Origin: an uncultured Bryobacterales bacterium
GTDB taxonomy: Bacteria > Acidobacteriota > Terriglobia > Bryobacterales > Bryobacteraceae
Assembly (NCBI GenBank): GCA_937959285.1
Contig: CALGAR010000003.1
Span: 1 to 64,000, forward strand
DNA: 64,000 nucleotides
Direction of reading: 5' to 3'
Position numbers and translations under genes: made by a program. Within the stretch, counting starts at the first letter, position 1. Each line of letters opens with the position of its first letter. Shown in pieces: positions 44,180-53,148 of the stretch. The notes under the pieces were generated by a model. The model was given only the letters and a program-made list of their open reading frames with translations. It was not told the DNA's origin and did not search any database.

Positions 44180-45163
44180 ATGCCACTTATCAGCATCGGC
44201 CTTCCTGTTTACAATGGCGAGAATTATCTCGAGCAGAGCCTAAAGTCGATTCTGAACCAGACGTTTGAAGACTTCGAGCTCATCATCTCGGATAATGCTT
44301 CAACGGACGCGACTCAGCAGATCTGCCTCGATTACGCAGCGAGCGACCGAAGAATTCGGTACTACCGCCAAGAGAAGAACCTTGGCTGCGCACGCAACTC
44401 CAACTTTGTCTTCGAAGAGGCACGAGGCCGGCTTTTCAAATGGGCGTCTCACGACGATCTTCATGCGCCGACCTTCGTGGAGCGGTGTGTCGAAGCGCTC
44501 CGCCAGGAGCCGTCAGCCGTTCTTGCCTGCCCCCGAACCATTCTCATCGACGGAGCAGGCCGCGAGATCATCCCTGTAAAGAATGGGCGCCGATACTACT
44601 GGCTCGATGATTCGGGCCAGCAGTATCGGATCCGCCCCTACGATCCGCCTCGCAGATTTGACTCTCCACAGCCATATCAGCGGTTTTGGGATGTTCTCTT
44701 ACGAACCCACTGGATCACAGAAATCTACGGGCTGATACGTGCCGACGTTCTTCGCAAGACATCATTGCACGGAGGCTACCTCGGCACGGACAAGCGCATT
44801 ATTGCGGAGCTCAGCTTGCTCGGCCCGTTTGTCGAAATCCCCGAAGTGTTGTTTTATTACCGCCAGCACCCGGCGCAGTGGAAGCGGTATAAGGTTCAGG
44901 GACCGGCCAGGGACCAATACCTCTCCGGCGAGGGCGGAACGTGGTCCAAAATACCGCGCTCTGAGAATTTGCGCGGATATCTTCGCGCTCCCATGCGGAC
45001 CGATCTCTCGCCCGCCCAACGCTGCCTCTGCTGGCTCGGTGTCGCGGCCTGGCTCTTCCGCATCAGGCTATGGCCGGGACTTCTGGCGGAGACCTATTAC
45101 AACCTGACGGCGGCCGCGGCGGCGCCGGAAGTCCATCGGGAGCAGCCAGCGAGGACAATGTAA
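44180..45163 (+). CDS. Glycosyltransferase family 2
   Basis: A 327-residue GT-A enzyme. The start ISIGLPVYNGENYLEQSL, DFELIISDNASTDATQQIC and KWASHDDLHAPTF give the nucleotide-binding and DxD-like (HDD) sites. The C-terminus has one or two weak hydrophobic segments. It ends right at the next gene's ATG. Substrate unknown. Confidence 0.9.
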   Translation: MPLISIGLPVYNGENYLEQSLKSILNQTFEDFELIISDNASTDATQQICLDYAASDRRIRYYRQEKNLGCARNSNFVFEEARGRLFKWASHDDLHAPTFVERCVEALRQEPSAVLACPRTILIDGAGREIIPVKNGRRYYWLDDSGQQYRIRPYDPPRRFDSPQPYQRFWDVLLRTHWITEIYGLIRADVLRKTSLHGGYLGTDKRIIAELSLLGPFVEIPEVLFYYRQHPAQWKRYKVQGPARDQYLSGEGGTWSKIPRSENLRGYLRAPMRTDLSPAQRCLCWLGVAAWLFRIRLWPGLLAETYYNLTAAAAAPEVHREQPARTM

Positions 45164-46288
45164 ATGCATATCGTCCTGACGCGCCGCGAGGCACTCGATG
45201 TGCCGGACGGCATCAACATCTTCCTCTTCTCTCTCGCCGAAGCGCTGATGGAGCAAGGGCACCAGGTAACAGTTGTCTCCACTGCGGCAAACGACGAGAA
45301 CAAGATCCGGGAATACTTCGCCCCTAAATACTGGCCGCAAATCGTCGCCCTCGGCCAGCACAAGGAGATTCAGTACCGGAAGGCTCTCACAACCTGGCTC
45401 AAGCGCGGGCGGAAAGTCCTTGCAGCCTTGCGGCCCGATTTTGTCGTGCTGAACGGGGCGGTTCCGGTCCGGCTTCCCGGGCTCACCTGCACCGTTTCCC
45501 ACGACCTCGAGAGACGCATGGATCGCTACCCGATGCTGCGAACCTTGTTCAAGCGGTGGTCCTACAGCCGCTCCGACCTGATCGTGGCAACCTGCAATGA
45601 AGTGCGTGACGGGCTGAGCCGGGAGCTCGGGCTGGAGCCTGACGCGATCTCGGTAATTCCGACTTGTGTCCGGCTCAGCACCTACTCGAATCGACCGCTA
45701 AGCGAGCGGGAGAACGCTGTCCTGCACATGGGAACGGTCGATTACAAGAATCCAGTCACGTCCATCATGGCCTTCCGACATGTCGCCACGGGGGATCGAA
45801 AGCTTTACATCACCGGTAAAGTGACGCGCTCCCTGGAGCAGACATTGTCGGAGCTGCCCCAAGCCGTCCGGCAACGCGTCGTTCTGCTCGGCTACGTCTC
45901 GTCGGCAGAGCTTATCCGATTACTCGGCAGTGTGAAGGTTGTATCTGTGCCTTCCGTGTACGACGCTCCCGTGGCCTCCCCGACCGTCATCGAAGCTTTG
46001 GCGTCGGGTACGCCAGTGGTGGCATCACACAGCATCAGCAAACAGGTTCTGGAGCACGATCGCAACGGTTTCATCTGCGACCCGGGCGACAGCCATCAGG
46101 TTGCGCGCGCTTACGAGCAGCTCTTGAGCGACGACAATACCTGGCTACGAATCGCCACAAATGCCCGGCATTCTGCGGAGCGGTTCTGTTCGCATCGAAT
46201 CGCGCGGATGTACGTCGAACTTGCCGAAAGCGCTTTGGCCGGCAAGAGAAGCTCCCCAGTTCAGCGGCTCTTGAAGGAGATGGCGTGA
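45164..46288 (+). CDS. Glycosyltransferase family 4
   Basis: A 374-residue GT-B enzyme. MHIVLTRREALDVPDGINIF opens the N-terminal domain; VVSVPSVYDAPVASPTVIEA and GTPVVASHSISKQVLEHDRN form the C-terminal donor site. Its start codon abuts the preceding stop. It is the last gene before a 177-bp non-coding interval that splits the cluster in two. Confidence 0.88.
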   Translation: MHIVLTRREALDVPDGINIFLFSLAEALMEQGHQVTVVSTAANDENKIREYFAPKYWPQIVALGQHKEIQYRKALTTWLKRGRKVLAALRPDFVVLNGAVPVRLPGLTCTVSHDLERRMDRYPMLRTLFKRWSYSRSDLIVATCNEVRDGLSRELGLEPDAISVIPTCVRLSTYSNRPLSERENAVLHMGTVDYKNPVTSIMAFRHVATGDRKLYITGKVTRSLEQTLSELPQAVRQRVVLLGYVSSAELIRLLGSVKVVSVPSVYDAPVASPTVIEALASGTPVVASHSISKQVLEHDRNGFICDPGDSHQVARAYEQLLSDDNTWLRIATNARHSAERFCSHRIARMYVELAESALAGKRSSPVQRLLKEMA

Positions 46289-46340
46289 GCCAGCGGCGAA
46301 ATCAGATTTGATGCCGTTCCCAAAACACGCGCGTTAAGGC

Positions 46341-46413
46341 GCGGGGGCGCTACCGTGGACCCCGCAAGCAAAACCCAAATTCCGCGGCTCCATCCGGCCT
46401 CTCCTCTGGCCGG
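46341..46413. repeat. Two GC-rich hairpins between the two halves of the cluster
   Basis: The gap 46289-46465 contains GCGGGG (46341-46346) pairing with CCCCGC (46360-46365), and CCGGCC (46394-46399) pairing with GGCCGG (46408-46413). They may form a processing site, terminator or regulatory leader between the glycosyltransferase operon and the CDP-sugar cassette. Neither is followed by a U-tract. Confidence 0.4.
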
Positions 46414-46465
46414 CCCGAGCTGCTCAACAAATCTGGAGTAGGCAGACCGTTATAGGAGCCATCGG

Positions 46466-47329
46466 ATGAAAGTCGTGATCCTTGCTGGCGGCGTGGGCAC
46501 TCGTCTTCGGGAAGAGACCGAGTTCCGTCCCAAGCCGATGGTAGAAATCGGAGGACGTCCGATTCTCTGGCACATCATGAAGATCTATTCGCACTTCAAT
46601 GTGTCGGACTTCGTTCTTTGCCTGGGATATCGCGGTGACGTCATACGCGACTATTTTCTCAACTATCGATTTCGAAACTGCGACGTCACTGTCACACTCG
46701 GCTCGTCCGAGGTGGAACTGCACAACGGGCATAGCGAGCGCGGCTGGAGGGTCACTCTGGCTGAGACGGGTGCGAAGACCGAGACTGCAGGCCGGTTAAA
46801 GCGGGTTGCCAAATACATTACTGAAGATCAATTCCTCGCAACTTATGGCGACGGCGTGGCCAATATCGACATTGACGCCCTGATCCGACACCACAACCTG
46901 TCAGGGAAGCTGGCAACCGTAACCGCGGTTCACCCGTCCTCCCGCTTCGGGGAGCTGTCGATGGAGAACGGCATTGTGAAGACCTTCCAGGAGAAACCGC
47001 AGGTAAGTACGAGTTGGATCAACGGAGGGTTCTTCGTGATGCAACGGGAGGTGCTCGATCTCATCGACGGTGATGGGATGAAGCTCGAAGACTTATTAGT
47101 CCGTCTCACGAAGCTCAACCAGCTTGGCGTCTATACTCACTGTGGTTTCTGGCAGTGCATGGACACCCTCCGGGAGATGGAGCTACTGAACAAGATGTGG
47201 CAGAGCGGCACGGCCCCCTGGCGCATCTGGGATTCTTCGGATCAGGATGGAGACAGCCTGCGGACGGATACCGCTGACGTGAGCGCGGCTGCAGTCGCCG
47301 CTCGCGAGCCGCAGGCAACCAAAACTTAG
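46466..47329 (+). CDS. rfbF: Glucose-1-phosphate cytidylyltransferase
   Basis: A 287-residue nucleotidyltransferase making CDP-glucose from CTP and glucose-1-phosphate. VILAGGVGTRLREETEFRPK is the nucleotide-binding signature; MVEIGGRPILWHIMKIYSHF, DGVANIDIDALI and INGGFFVMQREVLDLIDGD are characteristic of RfbF/DdhA. It opens the CDP-sugar cassette. The expected next enzyme, CDP-glucose 4,6-dehydratase, is not recognisable nearby. Confidence 0.95.
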   Translation: MKVVILAGGVGTRLREETEFRPKPMVEIGGRPILWHIMKIYSHFNVSDFVLCLGYRGDVIRDYFLNYRFRNCDVTVTLGSSEVELHNGHSERGWRVTLAETGAKTETAGRLKRVAKYITEDQFLATYGDGVANIDIDALIRHHNLSGKLATVTAVHPSSRFGELSMENGIVKTFQEKPQVSTSWINGGFFVMQREVLDLIDGDGMKLEDLLVRLTKLNQLGVYTHCGFWQCMDTLREMELLNKMWQSGTAPWRIWDSSDQDGDSLRTDTADVSAAAVAAREPQATKT

Positions 47330-47388
47330 CCTTCGCGACAGACCGCAACTCTCAGGGACGTCAAATCTAAGTAAAGGAGCAGCAGTTC

Positions 47389-48675
47389 ATGGGCACAATC
47401 TCCTCAGCGGACCAGGCGAACTCTTGTCTTGGTTGTGGTGCGGCGCTCGACGAGCCGTTTCTTGATCTCGGCACTACGCCGCTCGCTAACTCCTATGTAA
47501 AACCGGAGCTTGCGGACCAGCCTGAACCGCGGTACCGCCTGGCGGTCGCATACTGCGGATCCTGTCATCTCGTCCAGCTGACAGACCGCGTACCGCCGCA
47601 ACATCTGTTCTCCGAATATCTTTATTTCTCCTCTTACTCGGACAGCTATCTCGAACACGCAAGCCGCATGGCGTCTTCGCTGATACGGCGATTGAGACTG
47701 AACACCTCCAGCCGGGTTGTCGAGGTAGCCAGCAATGATGGATACCTGCTGCAGTACTTTCAGCGACGGGGCATTCCGGTTCGAGGTGTGGAGCCGGCCG
47801 CGAACATCGCGATGCACGCCATACGTAAGGGTATTCCCACCTACAACCGGTTCTTCGATAGCGACGCTGCGCGCGATATTCTCGCCACGTTTGGCCCCGC
47901 CGACTTACTCATTGGAAACAACGTCCTGGCCCACGTTCCGCAGATCAATGACTTCCTGCTCGCCGTTAAGGCGGTCCTGGCGAATACGGGCTGCGCTGTC
48001 TTCGAGTTTCCCCATGTGCTCGAGCTGCTTCGTCACGTCGAGTTCGACACAATTTACCACGAGCACGTCTTTTACTATTCCCTGTCAGCAGTTCAGATTC
48101 TCGCAAACCGCGCAGGGCTCGAAATTTTCGACGTCGAACGCCAGCCGGTGCACGGAGGCTCTTTGAGAGTCTTTCTGCAGCCGCGGCCGTACCGTCCCGT
48201 TCATCCCAGCGTGGAAGCGGTGCTGGAAGAGGAGCGGCTGGAAGGGCTCACCGGTCCGGATCGATGGGCCTCGTTCAGCGAGCAGGTGGCGAACCTCCGA
48301 AGCGACCTCTTGGAGCTTCTGTGCGGCCTGAAGCGGGAACGAAAGCGGGTGGCAGCCTATGGCGCTCCGGCCAAGGGGAACACGCTGCTCAACTACTGCC
48401 AGATCGGCACCGATCTCATCCAGTTCACGGTGGATCGGAGCCCCTACAAACAAAATCTTCTGCTGCCGGGATCCCGGATTCCCATCTATGCGCCAGAGGC
48501 GCTCGAGCGGGAGATGCCTGATTATGTCCTGATCCTCCCCTGGAACGTCTCTCGGGAGATTATCAGCCAGCAGGCGGACTATCGGCGGCGAGGCGGCAAG
48601 TTCATCGTTCCTATCCCGAAGCCGCGAATTCTGGATTCGATTGAGGACACCGTGGCTGCGACCGTGTGCAGTTGA
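47389..48675 (+). CDS. Sugar C-methyltransferase (TylC3/NovU-like)
   Basis: A 428-residue SAM-dependent methyltransferase. The N-terminal zinc-binding domain CLGCGAALDEPFLDLGTTPL plus CGSC gives four cysteine ligands; the SAM motif is VVEVASNDGYLL; the C-terminal domain ends in PAKGNTLLNYCQIGTDLIQF and LPWNVSREI. Family members add a methyl branch to a keto-sugar carbon, producing branched deoxysugars. A clear AAAGGAG precedes the ATG. Paired with rfbF, it predicts a CDP-linked C-methylated sugar. Confidence 0.9.
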   Translation: MGTISSADQANSCLGCGAALDEPFLDLGTTPLANSYVKPELADQPEPRYRLAVAYCGSCHLVQLTDRVPPQHLFSEYLYFSSYSDSYLEHASRMASSLIRRLRLNTSSRVVEVASNDGYLLQYFQRRGIPVRGVEPAANIAMHAIRKGIPTYNRFFDSDAARDILATFGPADLLIGNNVLAHVPQINDFLLAVKAVLANTGCAVFEFPHVLELLRHVEFDTIYHEHVFYYSLSAVQILANRAGLEIFDVERQPVHGGSLRVFLQPRPYRPVHPSVEAVLEEERLEGLTGPDRWASFSEQVANLRSDLLELLCGLKRERKRVAAYGAPAKGNTLLNYCQIGTDLIQFTVDRSPYKQNLLLPGSRIPIYAPEALEREMPDYVLILPWNVSREIISQQADYRRRGGKFIVPIPKPRILDSIEDTVAATVCS

Positions 48676-48697
48676 CGTTGCTTCTGCTGGAGGAGTC

Positions 48698-49747
48698 ATG
48701 CGAGTTCTGATTACCGGAAACAAAGGATACATTGGCTCGGTGATCACGCCGATGATTGCCGCCGCCGGGCATGAAATTGTAGGCCTCGATACGGGCCTTT
48801 TCGAGCACTGCACCTTTGGAGAGGCGCCCCCGCGAGTGCCTCAACTGGATTGCGATCTACGGGACGTCCAGGCATCGGATCTCGAAGGATTCGACGCAAT
48901 CGTCCATCTGGCCGCACTTTGCAACGATCCGCTGGGCGACCTGAACCCCGAGCTCACGATGGATATCAATTACGCGGCGAGCGTACGCCTCGCGAGGCTG
49001 GCGAAGGAAGCGGGGGTCCCGCTGTTCCTGTACGCTTCCTCTTGCAGCCTGTATGGAGCGAGCGGCGAGGACATGGTCACGGAGGAAGCGGAGTTTCAGC
49101 CGCTGACGGCGTACGCGAAGTCAAAGGTGCTTACAGAGCAGGAAGTAAGCCGTCTCGCGGACGATTCCTTTTCGCCCGTGTTCCTGCGCAATGCCACGGT
49201 GTACGGACTATCCCCCCGGCTGCGTCTCGATCTCGTGGTCAACCACCTCGTCGCCAGCGCCTGCGCCACCGGCGTCATCTACCTGAAGAGCGACGGCACA
49301 CCGTGGAGACCGCTTGTTCACGTTGAGGATGTCGGCCGGTCGATCCTGGCAGCGCTCGAGGCGCCTCGCAGCCTGATTCACAACCAGAGCTTCAATGTGG
49401 GGTCCAACGACGAGAACTATCAGATCTGGCAGGTGGCCGAAATCGTCAACCGGATCGTTCCGGGGTCGAGGATCGAGTATGCACCCGGAGCCACAGGCGA
49501 CCTCCGATGCTACCGCGTCGACTTCAGCAAGATCCATCGGACGCTCCCTAACTTCAAAACCGAATGGACGGTCGAGAGCGGGGCGCACCAGTTGTATCGG
49601 GCCTTTACTCGGGAGGGCTTTCCGTACGAGGATGTCGACGGCCCTCGCTACCAGCGCCTCAAGCAGATCCGGGCCCTGATGTCCGGCGGCCTCCTCGATT
49701 CATCGCTCCGCTGGGTGAACCTTCGACAAGCTGTGGTACTGTCATGA
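48698..49747 (+). CDS. NAD-dependent sugar epimerase/dehydratase (SDR)
   Basis: A 349-residue extended SDR. MRVLITGNKGYIGSVITP gives the Rossmann loop, YASSCSLYG the serine site and AYAKSK the Tyr-x3-Lys pair, then PLVHVEDVGRSI. The ATG at 48698 follows CTGGAGGAG and begins the conserved fold; the frame extends upstream. It overlaps the next gene by four bases (ATGA). The reaction cannot be fixed; within a CDP cassette it may be a dehydratase or a ketoreductase. Confidence 0.88.
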   Translation: MRVLITGNKGYIGSVITPMIAAAGHEIVGLDTGLFEHCTFGEAPPRVPQLDCDLRDVQASDLEGFDAIVHLAALCNDPLGDLNPELTMDINYAASVRLARLAKEAGVPLFLYASSCSLYGASGEDMVTEEAEFQPLTAYAKSKVLTEQEVSRLADDSFSPVFLRNATVYGLSPRLRLDLVVNHLVASACATGVIYLKSDGTPWRPLVHVEDVGRSILAALEAPRSLIHNQSFNVGSNDENYQIWQVAEIVNRIVPGSRIEYAPGATGDLRCYRVDFSKIHRTLPNFKTEWTVESGAHQLYRAFTREGFPYEDVDGPRYQRLKQIRALMSGGLLDSSLRWVNLRQAVVLS

Positions 49748-50301
49748 ATCTCCGGAAGCTGCCCGTTCAAGGAGCATTTATCGTTGAACCTTCGCCTCAC
49801 ATCGATGAGCGCGGGTACTTTATGCGGACCTGGTGCCGGGAGGAGTTTGAGCAGCTTGGCCTCGACCCTGCTCTGAGTCAGTGCAGCGTTGCCTTCAATC
49901 ATCGAGAAGGGACGCTGCGCGGCCTGCATTATCAGCTAGCCCCCAACGAGGAGGTGAAGCTCGTCCGCTGCATTCGGGGAGCGATCTATGACGTAGTGCT
50001 TGATATTCGCCCTGACTCCCCCACGTTCCTTCAGCACGCGGGCTTCGTTCTCAACTCCGAAAACCGTTTGATAATGTACGTACCCAAGGGGTGCGCTCAC
50101 GGGTATCAGACGCTCACAGACCAGGCAGAGGTGGAGTATTACATTTCCGCTGCCTACGCTCCGGAACTGGCGCGCGGTGTCCGTTGGAATGATCCGGTCC
50201 ACAACATCCGCTGGCCGCTCCCGGTGACTGTCATTTCGGAGCGCGACCGGAATTTTCCCGACTTCCAGGTCACTCCCTCTCTAAAGCAGGCGCATCCATG
50301 A
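49744..50301 (+). CDS. RfbC-like sugar 3,5-epimerase (cupin)
   Basis: A 185-residue cupin of the dTDP-4-dehydrorhamnose 3,5-epimerase family: FIVEPSPHIDERGYFMRTWC, GTLRGLHYQ with the catalytic His, VKLVRCIRGAIYDVVLDIRP and VPKGCAHGYQTL. It acts on a 4-keto sugar nucleotide; the cassette context suggests a CDP-linked substrate, inferred only. Start and stop overlap both neighbours (ATGA at each). Confidence 0.93.
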   Translation: MNLRKLPVQGAFIVEPSPHIDERGYFMRTWCREEFEQLGLDPALSQCSVAFNHREGTLRGLHYQLAPNEEVKLVRCIRGAIYDVVLDIRPDSPTFLQHAGFVLNSENRLIMYVPKGCAHGYQTLTDQAEVEYYISAAYAPELARGVRWNDPVHNIRWPLPVTVISERDRNFPDFQVTPSLKQAHP

Positions 50302-50996
50302 GCTGGCTGCAAGCGTGCGGACTGGATGAAGACGTTTTCCATGATCAAACAGCCGTCGTCACGGGAGCCACGAGCGGGATCGGGCAGGCGGTGGCGCTGG
50401 CCCTCAAACGCGCAGGCGCGAAAGTGTGGCTTGTCGGACGCCGCCTCACCGATGGCCCTGGAAGCAGTTGTGTGGACCTGTCCGACGTAGATCAGATTGA
50501 GAGGCTCGGCAAGACACTGCGCTCCAGCTTGAGTCAGGTCGATATCCTGGTCCACGCTGCGGGAGTGCTGAGGGTGGGACCGCTGGAGCAGGCCACCGCA
50601 GAGGATCTTGACATGCTCTATAAAGTCAACCTTCGGGCTCCGTTTCTACTGACGAAAGCACTGCTGCCCTTGCTCAGGGTTCGGCCCGGCCAGGTGGTCT
50701 TTGTAAACTCCTCAGTTGGTTTGACTGCCAAGTCTGGAGCCGGTCTCTACTCAGCGACGAAGTATGGACTCAGGGCTCTCGCTGACAGCTTGCGGCAGGA
50801 AGTGAACGCCGACGGCATTCGCGTCATTAGCATCTTTCCGGGCAAGACAGCCACACCGATGCACGAAGCAGATAAACAGCGCTGCCCGGAACGATTCCTA
50901 CAGCCTTCTGACGTTGCTGCATCGATTCTCTACTCGCTTGCACTGCCGTGTAGAGGTGAACTTACGGATCTTGCATTGAGACCATTGCGAAAATGA
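50298..50996 (+). CDS. Short-chain dehydrogenase/reductase
   Basis: A 232-residue classical SDR. AVVTGATSGIGQAVALALK binds the cofactor, HAAGVLRVG follows, FVNSSVG carries the serine and YSATKYG the Tyr-x3-Lys. In this cassette it could reduce a 4-keto sugar. ATGA overlaps at both ends show tight coupling to the epimerase and DUF4910 genes. Confidence 0.9.
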   Translation: MSWLQACGLDEDVFHDQTAVVTGATSGIGQAVALALKRAGAKVWLVGRRLTDGPGSSCVDLSDVDQIERLGKTLRSSLSQVDILVHAAGVLRVGPLEQATAEDLDMLYKVNLRAPFLLTKALLPLLRVRPGQVVFVNSSVGLTAKSGAGLYSATKYGLRALADSLRQEVNADGIRVISIFPGKTATPMHEADKQRCPERFLQPSDVAASILYSLALPCRGELTDLALRPLRK

Positions 50997-52318
50997 AGCC
51001 TGTCCCCATCCGACCGGATCCCGTAAGGCTCTTCATCGAGCCCGGAAGGACTGGCGCCTCGATGCACCAGTTCATTGCCGATCTGTATCCAATTTGCCGA
51101 AGTATTACGGGCGACGGCGTTCGGCAGACGCTCGCGCGCATTCGCGAAAGAATCCCTCTCCAGATTCATGAAGTCCCTAGCGGCACGCAGGTGTTCGACT
51201 GGTCGGTTCCCAGGGAATGGAACATCCGGGACGCGTGGGTGAAGAATGCAGCCGGCGAGAAAGTGATTGACTTCAAGAAGTCCAACCTTCACGTGCTGAA
51301 CTACAGCATTCCGATCCACCAGAAGATGCCGCTCTCCCAACTACGGGCGCATCTGTTCACGCTTCCGGAGCATCCCGGCTGGATCCCGTACCGGACGTCG
51401 TATTACGCCGAGAACTGGGGATTTTGCCTCTCCCACGAGCAACTCCTTGCGCTCGAGGAGGGCGAGTATGAAGTGTACATCGATGCTTCTCTTAAACCCG
51501 GATACCTGACTTATGGTGAAGCATTCATACCCGGCGCCACGAGTGACGAATTTCTGATTTCCTGCCATGTGTGCCACCCGTCGCTGTGTAACGACAATCT
51601 TTCGGGCATTGCCGTGGCGACACAACTGGCGGAATTGCTGGCTCGCTCCAATCTCCGGTACTCTTACCGCTTCCTCTTCATCCCCGGGACCATCGGATCG
51701 ATCACCTGGCTCTATTTCAACCAGGATGTGGTTCCGCGGATCCGCCACGGCTTAGTCTTAACGTGCGTTGGCGACAGCGGACCGATTACGTATAAGAGAA
51801 GCCGGCGGGGCGATGCGTGCATCGACCGGGCAGTCGCTCACCTGCTGCGCGACCGGGAAGGTTCGTCCCTGATTGATTTTTCGCCCTGGGGTTACGATGA
51901 ACGGCAGTACTGTTCTCCTGGGTTCAATTTGCCGGTCGGCTGCCTGATGCGCACGCAGCATGGTTGCTTTCCGGAATACCATACCTCCGCGGATAACCTC
52001 GACTTCGTCCGCCCGGAGTGCTTGGAAGATACGCTGCGGTTTTGCATTTCCCTCATCAATCTGCTTGAGCGGAATCGGGTTCTGGTGAACCTGAACCCTT
52101 ACTGCGAGCCCCAGCTCGGCAGGCGGGGGCTATATCGTCCTACTGGAGGGGCTGGAATCGGAGACGAAAATCTGGCGAGCCTGTGGGTGCTGAACATGTC
52201 AGACGGGTCCGAAAGCCTCCTTGACATTGCGGATCGCGCACAGCTTCCTTTTCAGCTCATTCATGAAGCGGCATTACGCCTCGAACAGGCCGGACTTGTG
52301 CGACGAGTGGAGGGATAG
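50993..52318 (+). CDS. DUF4910 aminopeptidase-like protein
   Basis: A 441-residue cytoplasmic protein. MHQFIADLYPICRSITGDGV is the family's N-terminal signature; ISCHVCHPSLCNDNLSG holds the presumed metal-binding His and Asp; GWIPYRTSYYAENWGF is also conserved. The fold is that of M28-type zinc aminopeptidases, but such genes recur in polysaccharide loci and their reaction is unknown. The C-terminus looks like a winged-helix domain (ESLLDIADRAQLPFQLI). A 194-bp gap follows. Confidence 0.85.
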   Translation: MKPVPIRPDPVRLFIEPGRTGASMHQFIADLYPICRSITGDGVRQTLARIRERIPLQIHEVPSGTQVFDWSVPREWNIRDAWVKNAAGEKVIDFKKSNLHVLNYSIPIHQKMPLSQLRAHLFTLPEHPGWIPYRTSYYAENWGFCLSHEQLLALEEGEYEVYIDASLKPGYLTYGEAFIPGATSDEFLISCHVCHPSLCNDNLSGIAVATQLAELLARSNLRYSYRFLFIPGTIGSITWLYFNQDVVPRIRHGLVLTCVGDSGPITYKRSRRGDACIDRAVAHLLRDREGSSLIDFSPWGYDERQYCSPGFNLPVGCLMRTQHGCFPEYHTSADNLDFVRPECLEDTLRFCISLINLLERNRVLVNLNPYCEPQLGRRGLYRPTGGAGIGDENLASLWVLNMSDGSESLLDIADRAQLPFQLIHEAALRLEQAGLVRRVEG

Positions 52319-52512
52319 AAGTGGAGCGGTTGGGTCCACGTACGCGGTGAAACGCTGCCCGGCCTCCCGGCGTCATAGCACTGTTCTCTTGTGCGGCGAT
52401 CGTCAGCTCTGTCTCGAGGGCTGGCTGTCACCGCGCTTTCATTGTTTCCTCATTGATTCGTTTTGGCTCTGCCTCTGTCGTAACGGCGCAGCCAGAAGGG
52501 TAATTTCCCGAG

Positions 52513-53148
52513 GTGAATTTCTCCAAAAGAGACCGTGAGTATTCGTTCCAGGGCTTGTATGAAAGGATCCTGGAAGACTTCGATGCGAACGGACGTGATA
52601 TCACGCGATGCGGCTTTCAGGCGATCGCCGCGTATCGTTTCGGCGTCTGGATCCTGGGGTTGCCCCGTGTGGTTCGTCTCCTGCTTCTTCCCTTTTATGC
52701 CGTGATGTACCTCTGGGTACGCAATATTTACGGGATTGAAATCTCATATCGCGCCCGGATCGGCCGTCGCTTCCGCATCGCGCATCAGGGAGGCATTGTC
52801 ATACATCCATGCGCTCAGATTGGCGACGACTGCCTGATCCGGCACAACGTAACAATTGGCGCCACAGGCGCAGGTCCCTGGACCGACGCCCCCATCCTCG
52901 GAAACGGGGTGGAAGTGGGTTGCGGCGCCACAATCCTTGGCAAGATCAGAATCGGCGACTGCGCCCGGATCGGTCCGCAGGCACTGGTATTGCGAAATGT
53001 GCCTGCGGGAGGAATGGCTGTAAGTGAGCCGGCGCGAATCCTCCCTCCTCAAGGCACGCCCACTCCTGTTGAAGTTTCGGCAACATCTGGCAGCTACGAG
53101 TCCTGGCAACCGATGCGAGCTGCGCCGGACGGGCAAGGCAGAACATGA
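52513..53148 (+). CDS. CysE-like hexapeptide acyltransferase
   Basis: A 211-residue protein with a left-handed beta-helix of hexapeptide repeats (ARIGRRFRIAHQGGIVIHP, AQIGDDCLIRHNVTIGATG, VEVGCGATILGKIRIGD). It resembles serine acetyltransferase C-terminal domains and contains a hydrophobic segment near residue 55. In this locus it could be a sugar O-acyltransferase using acetyl-CoA or another acyl donor. Starts at GTG and overlaps the FkbH-like gene by ATGA. Confidence 0.85.
   Translation: MNFSKRDREYSFQGLYERILEDFDANGRDITRCGFQAIAAYRFGVWILGLPRVVRLLLLPFYAVMYLWVRNIYGIEISYRARIGRRFRIAHQGGIVIHPCAQIGDDCLIRHNVTIGATGAGPWTDAPILGNGVEVGCGATILGKIRIGDCARIGPQALVLRNVPAGGMAVSEPARILPPQGTPTPVEVSATSGSYESWQPMRAAPDGQGRT

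Noticed and set aside
46289..46465. A cyclic-di-GMP (GEMM) riboswitch before the CDP-sugar cassette
   Set aside because: The conserved GEMM core is absent; only simple hairpins are visible.
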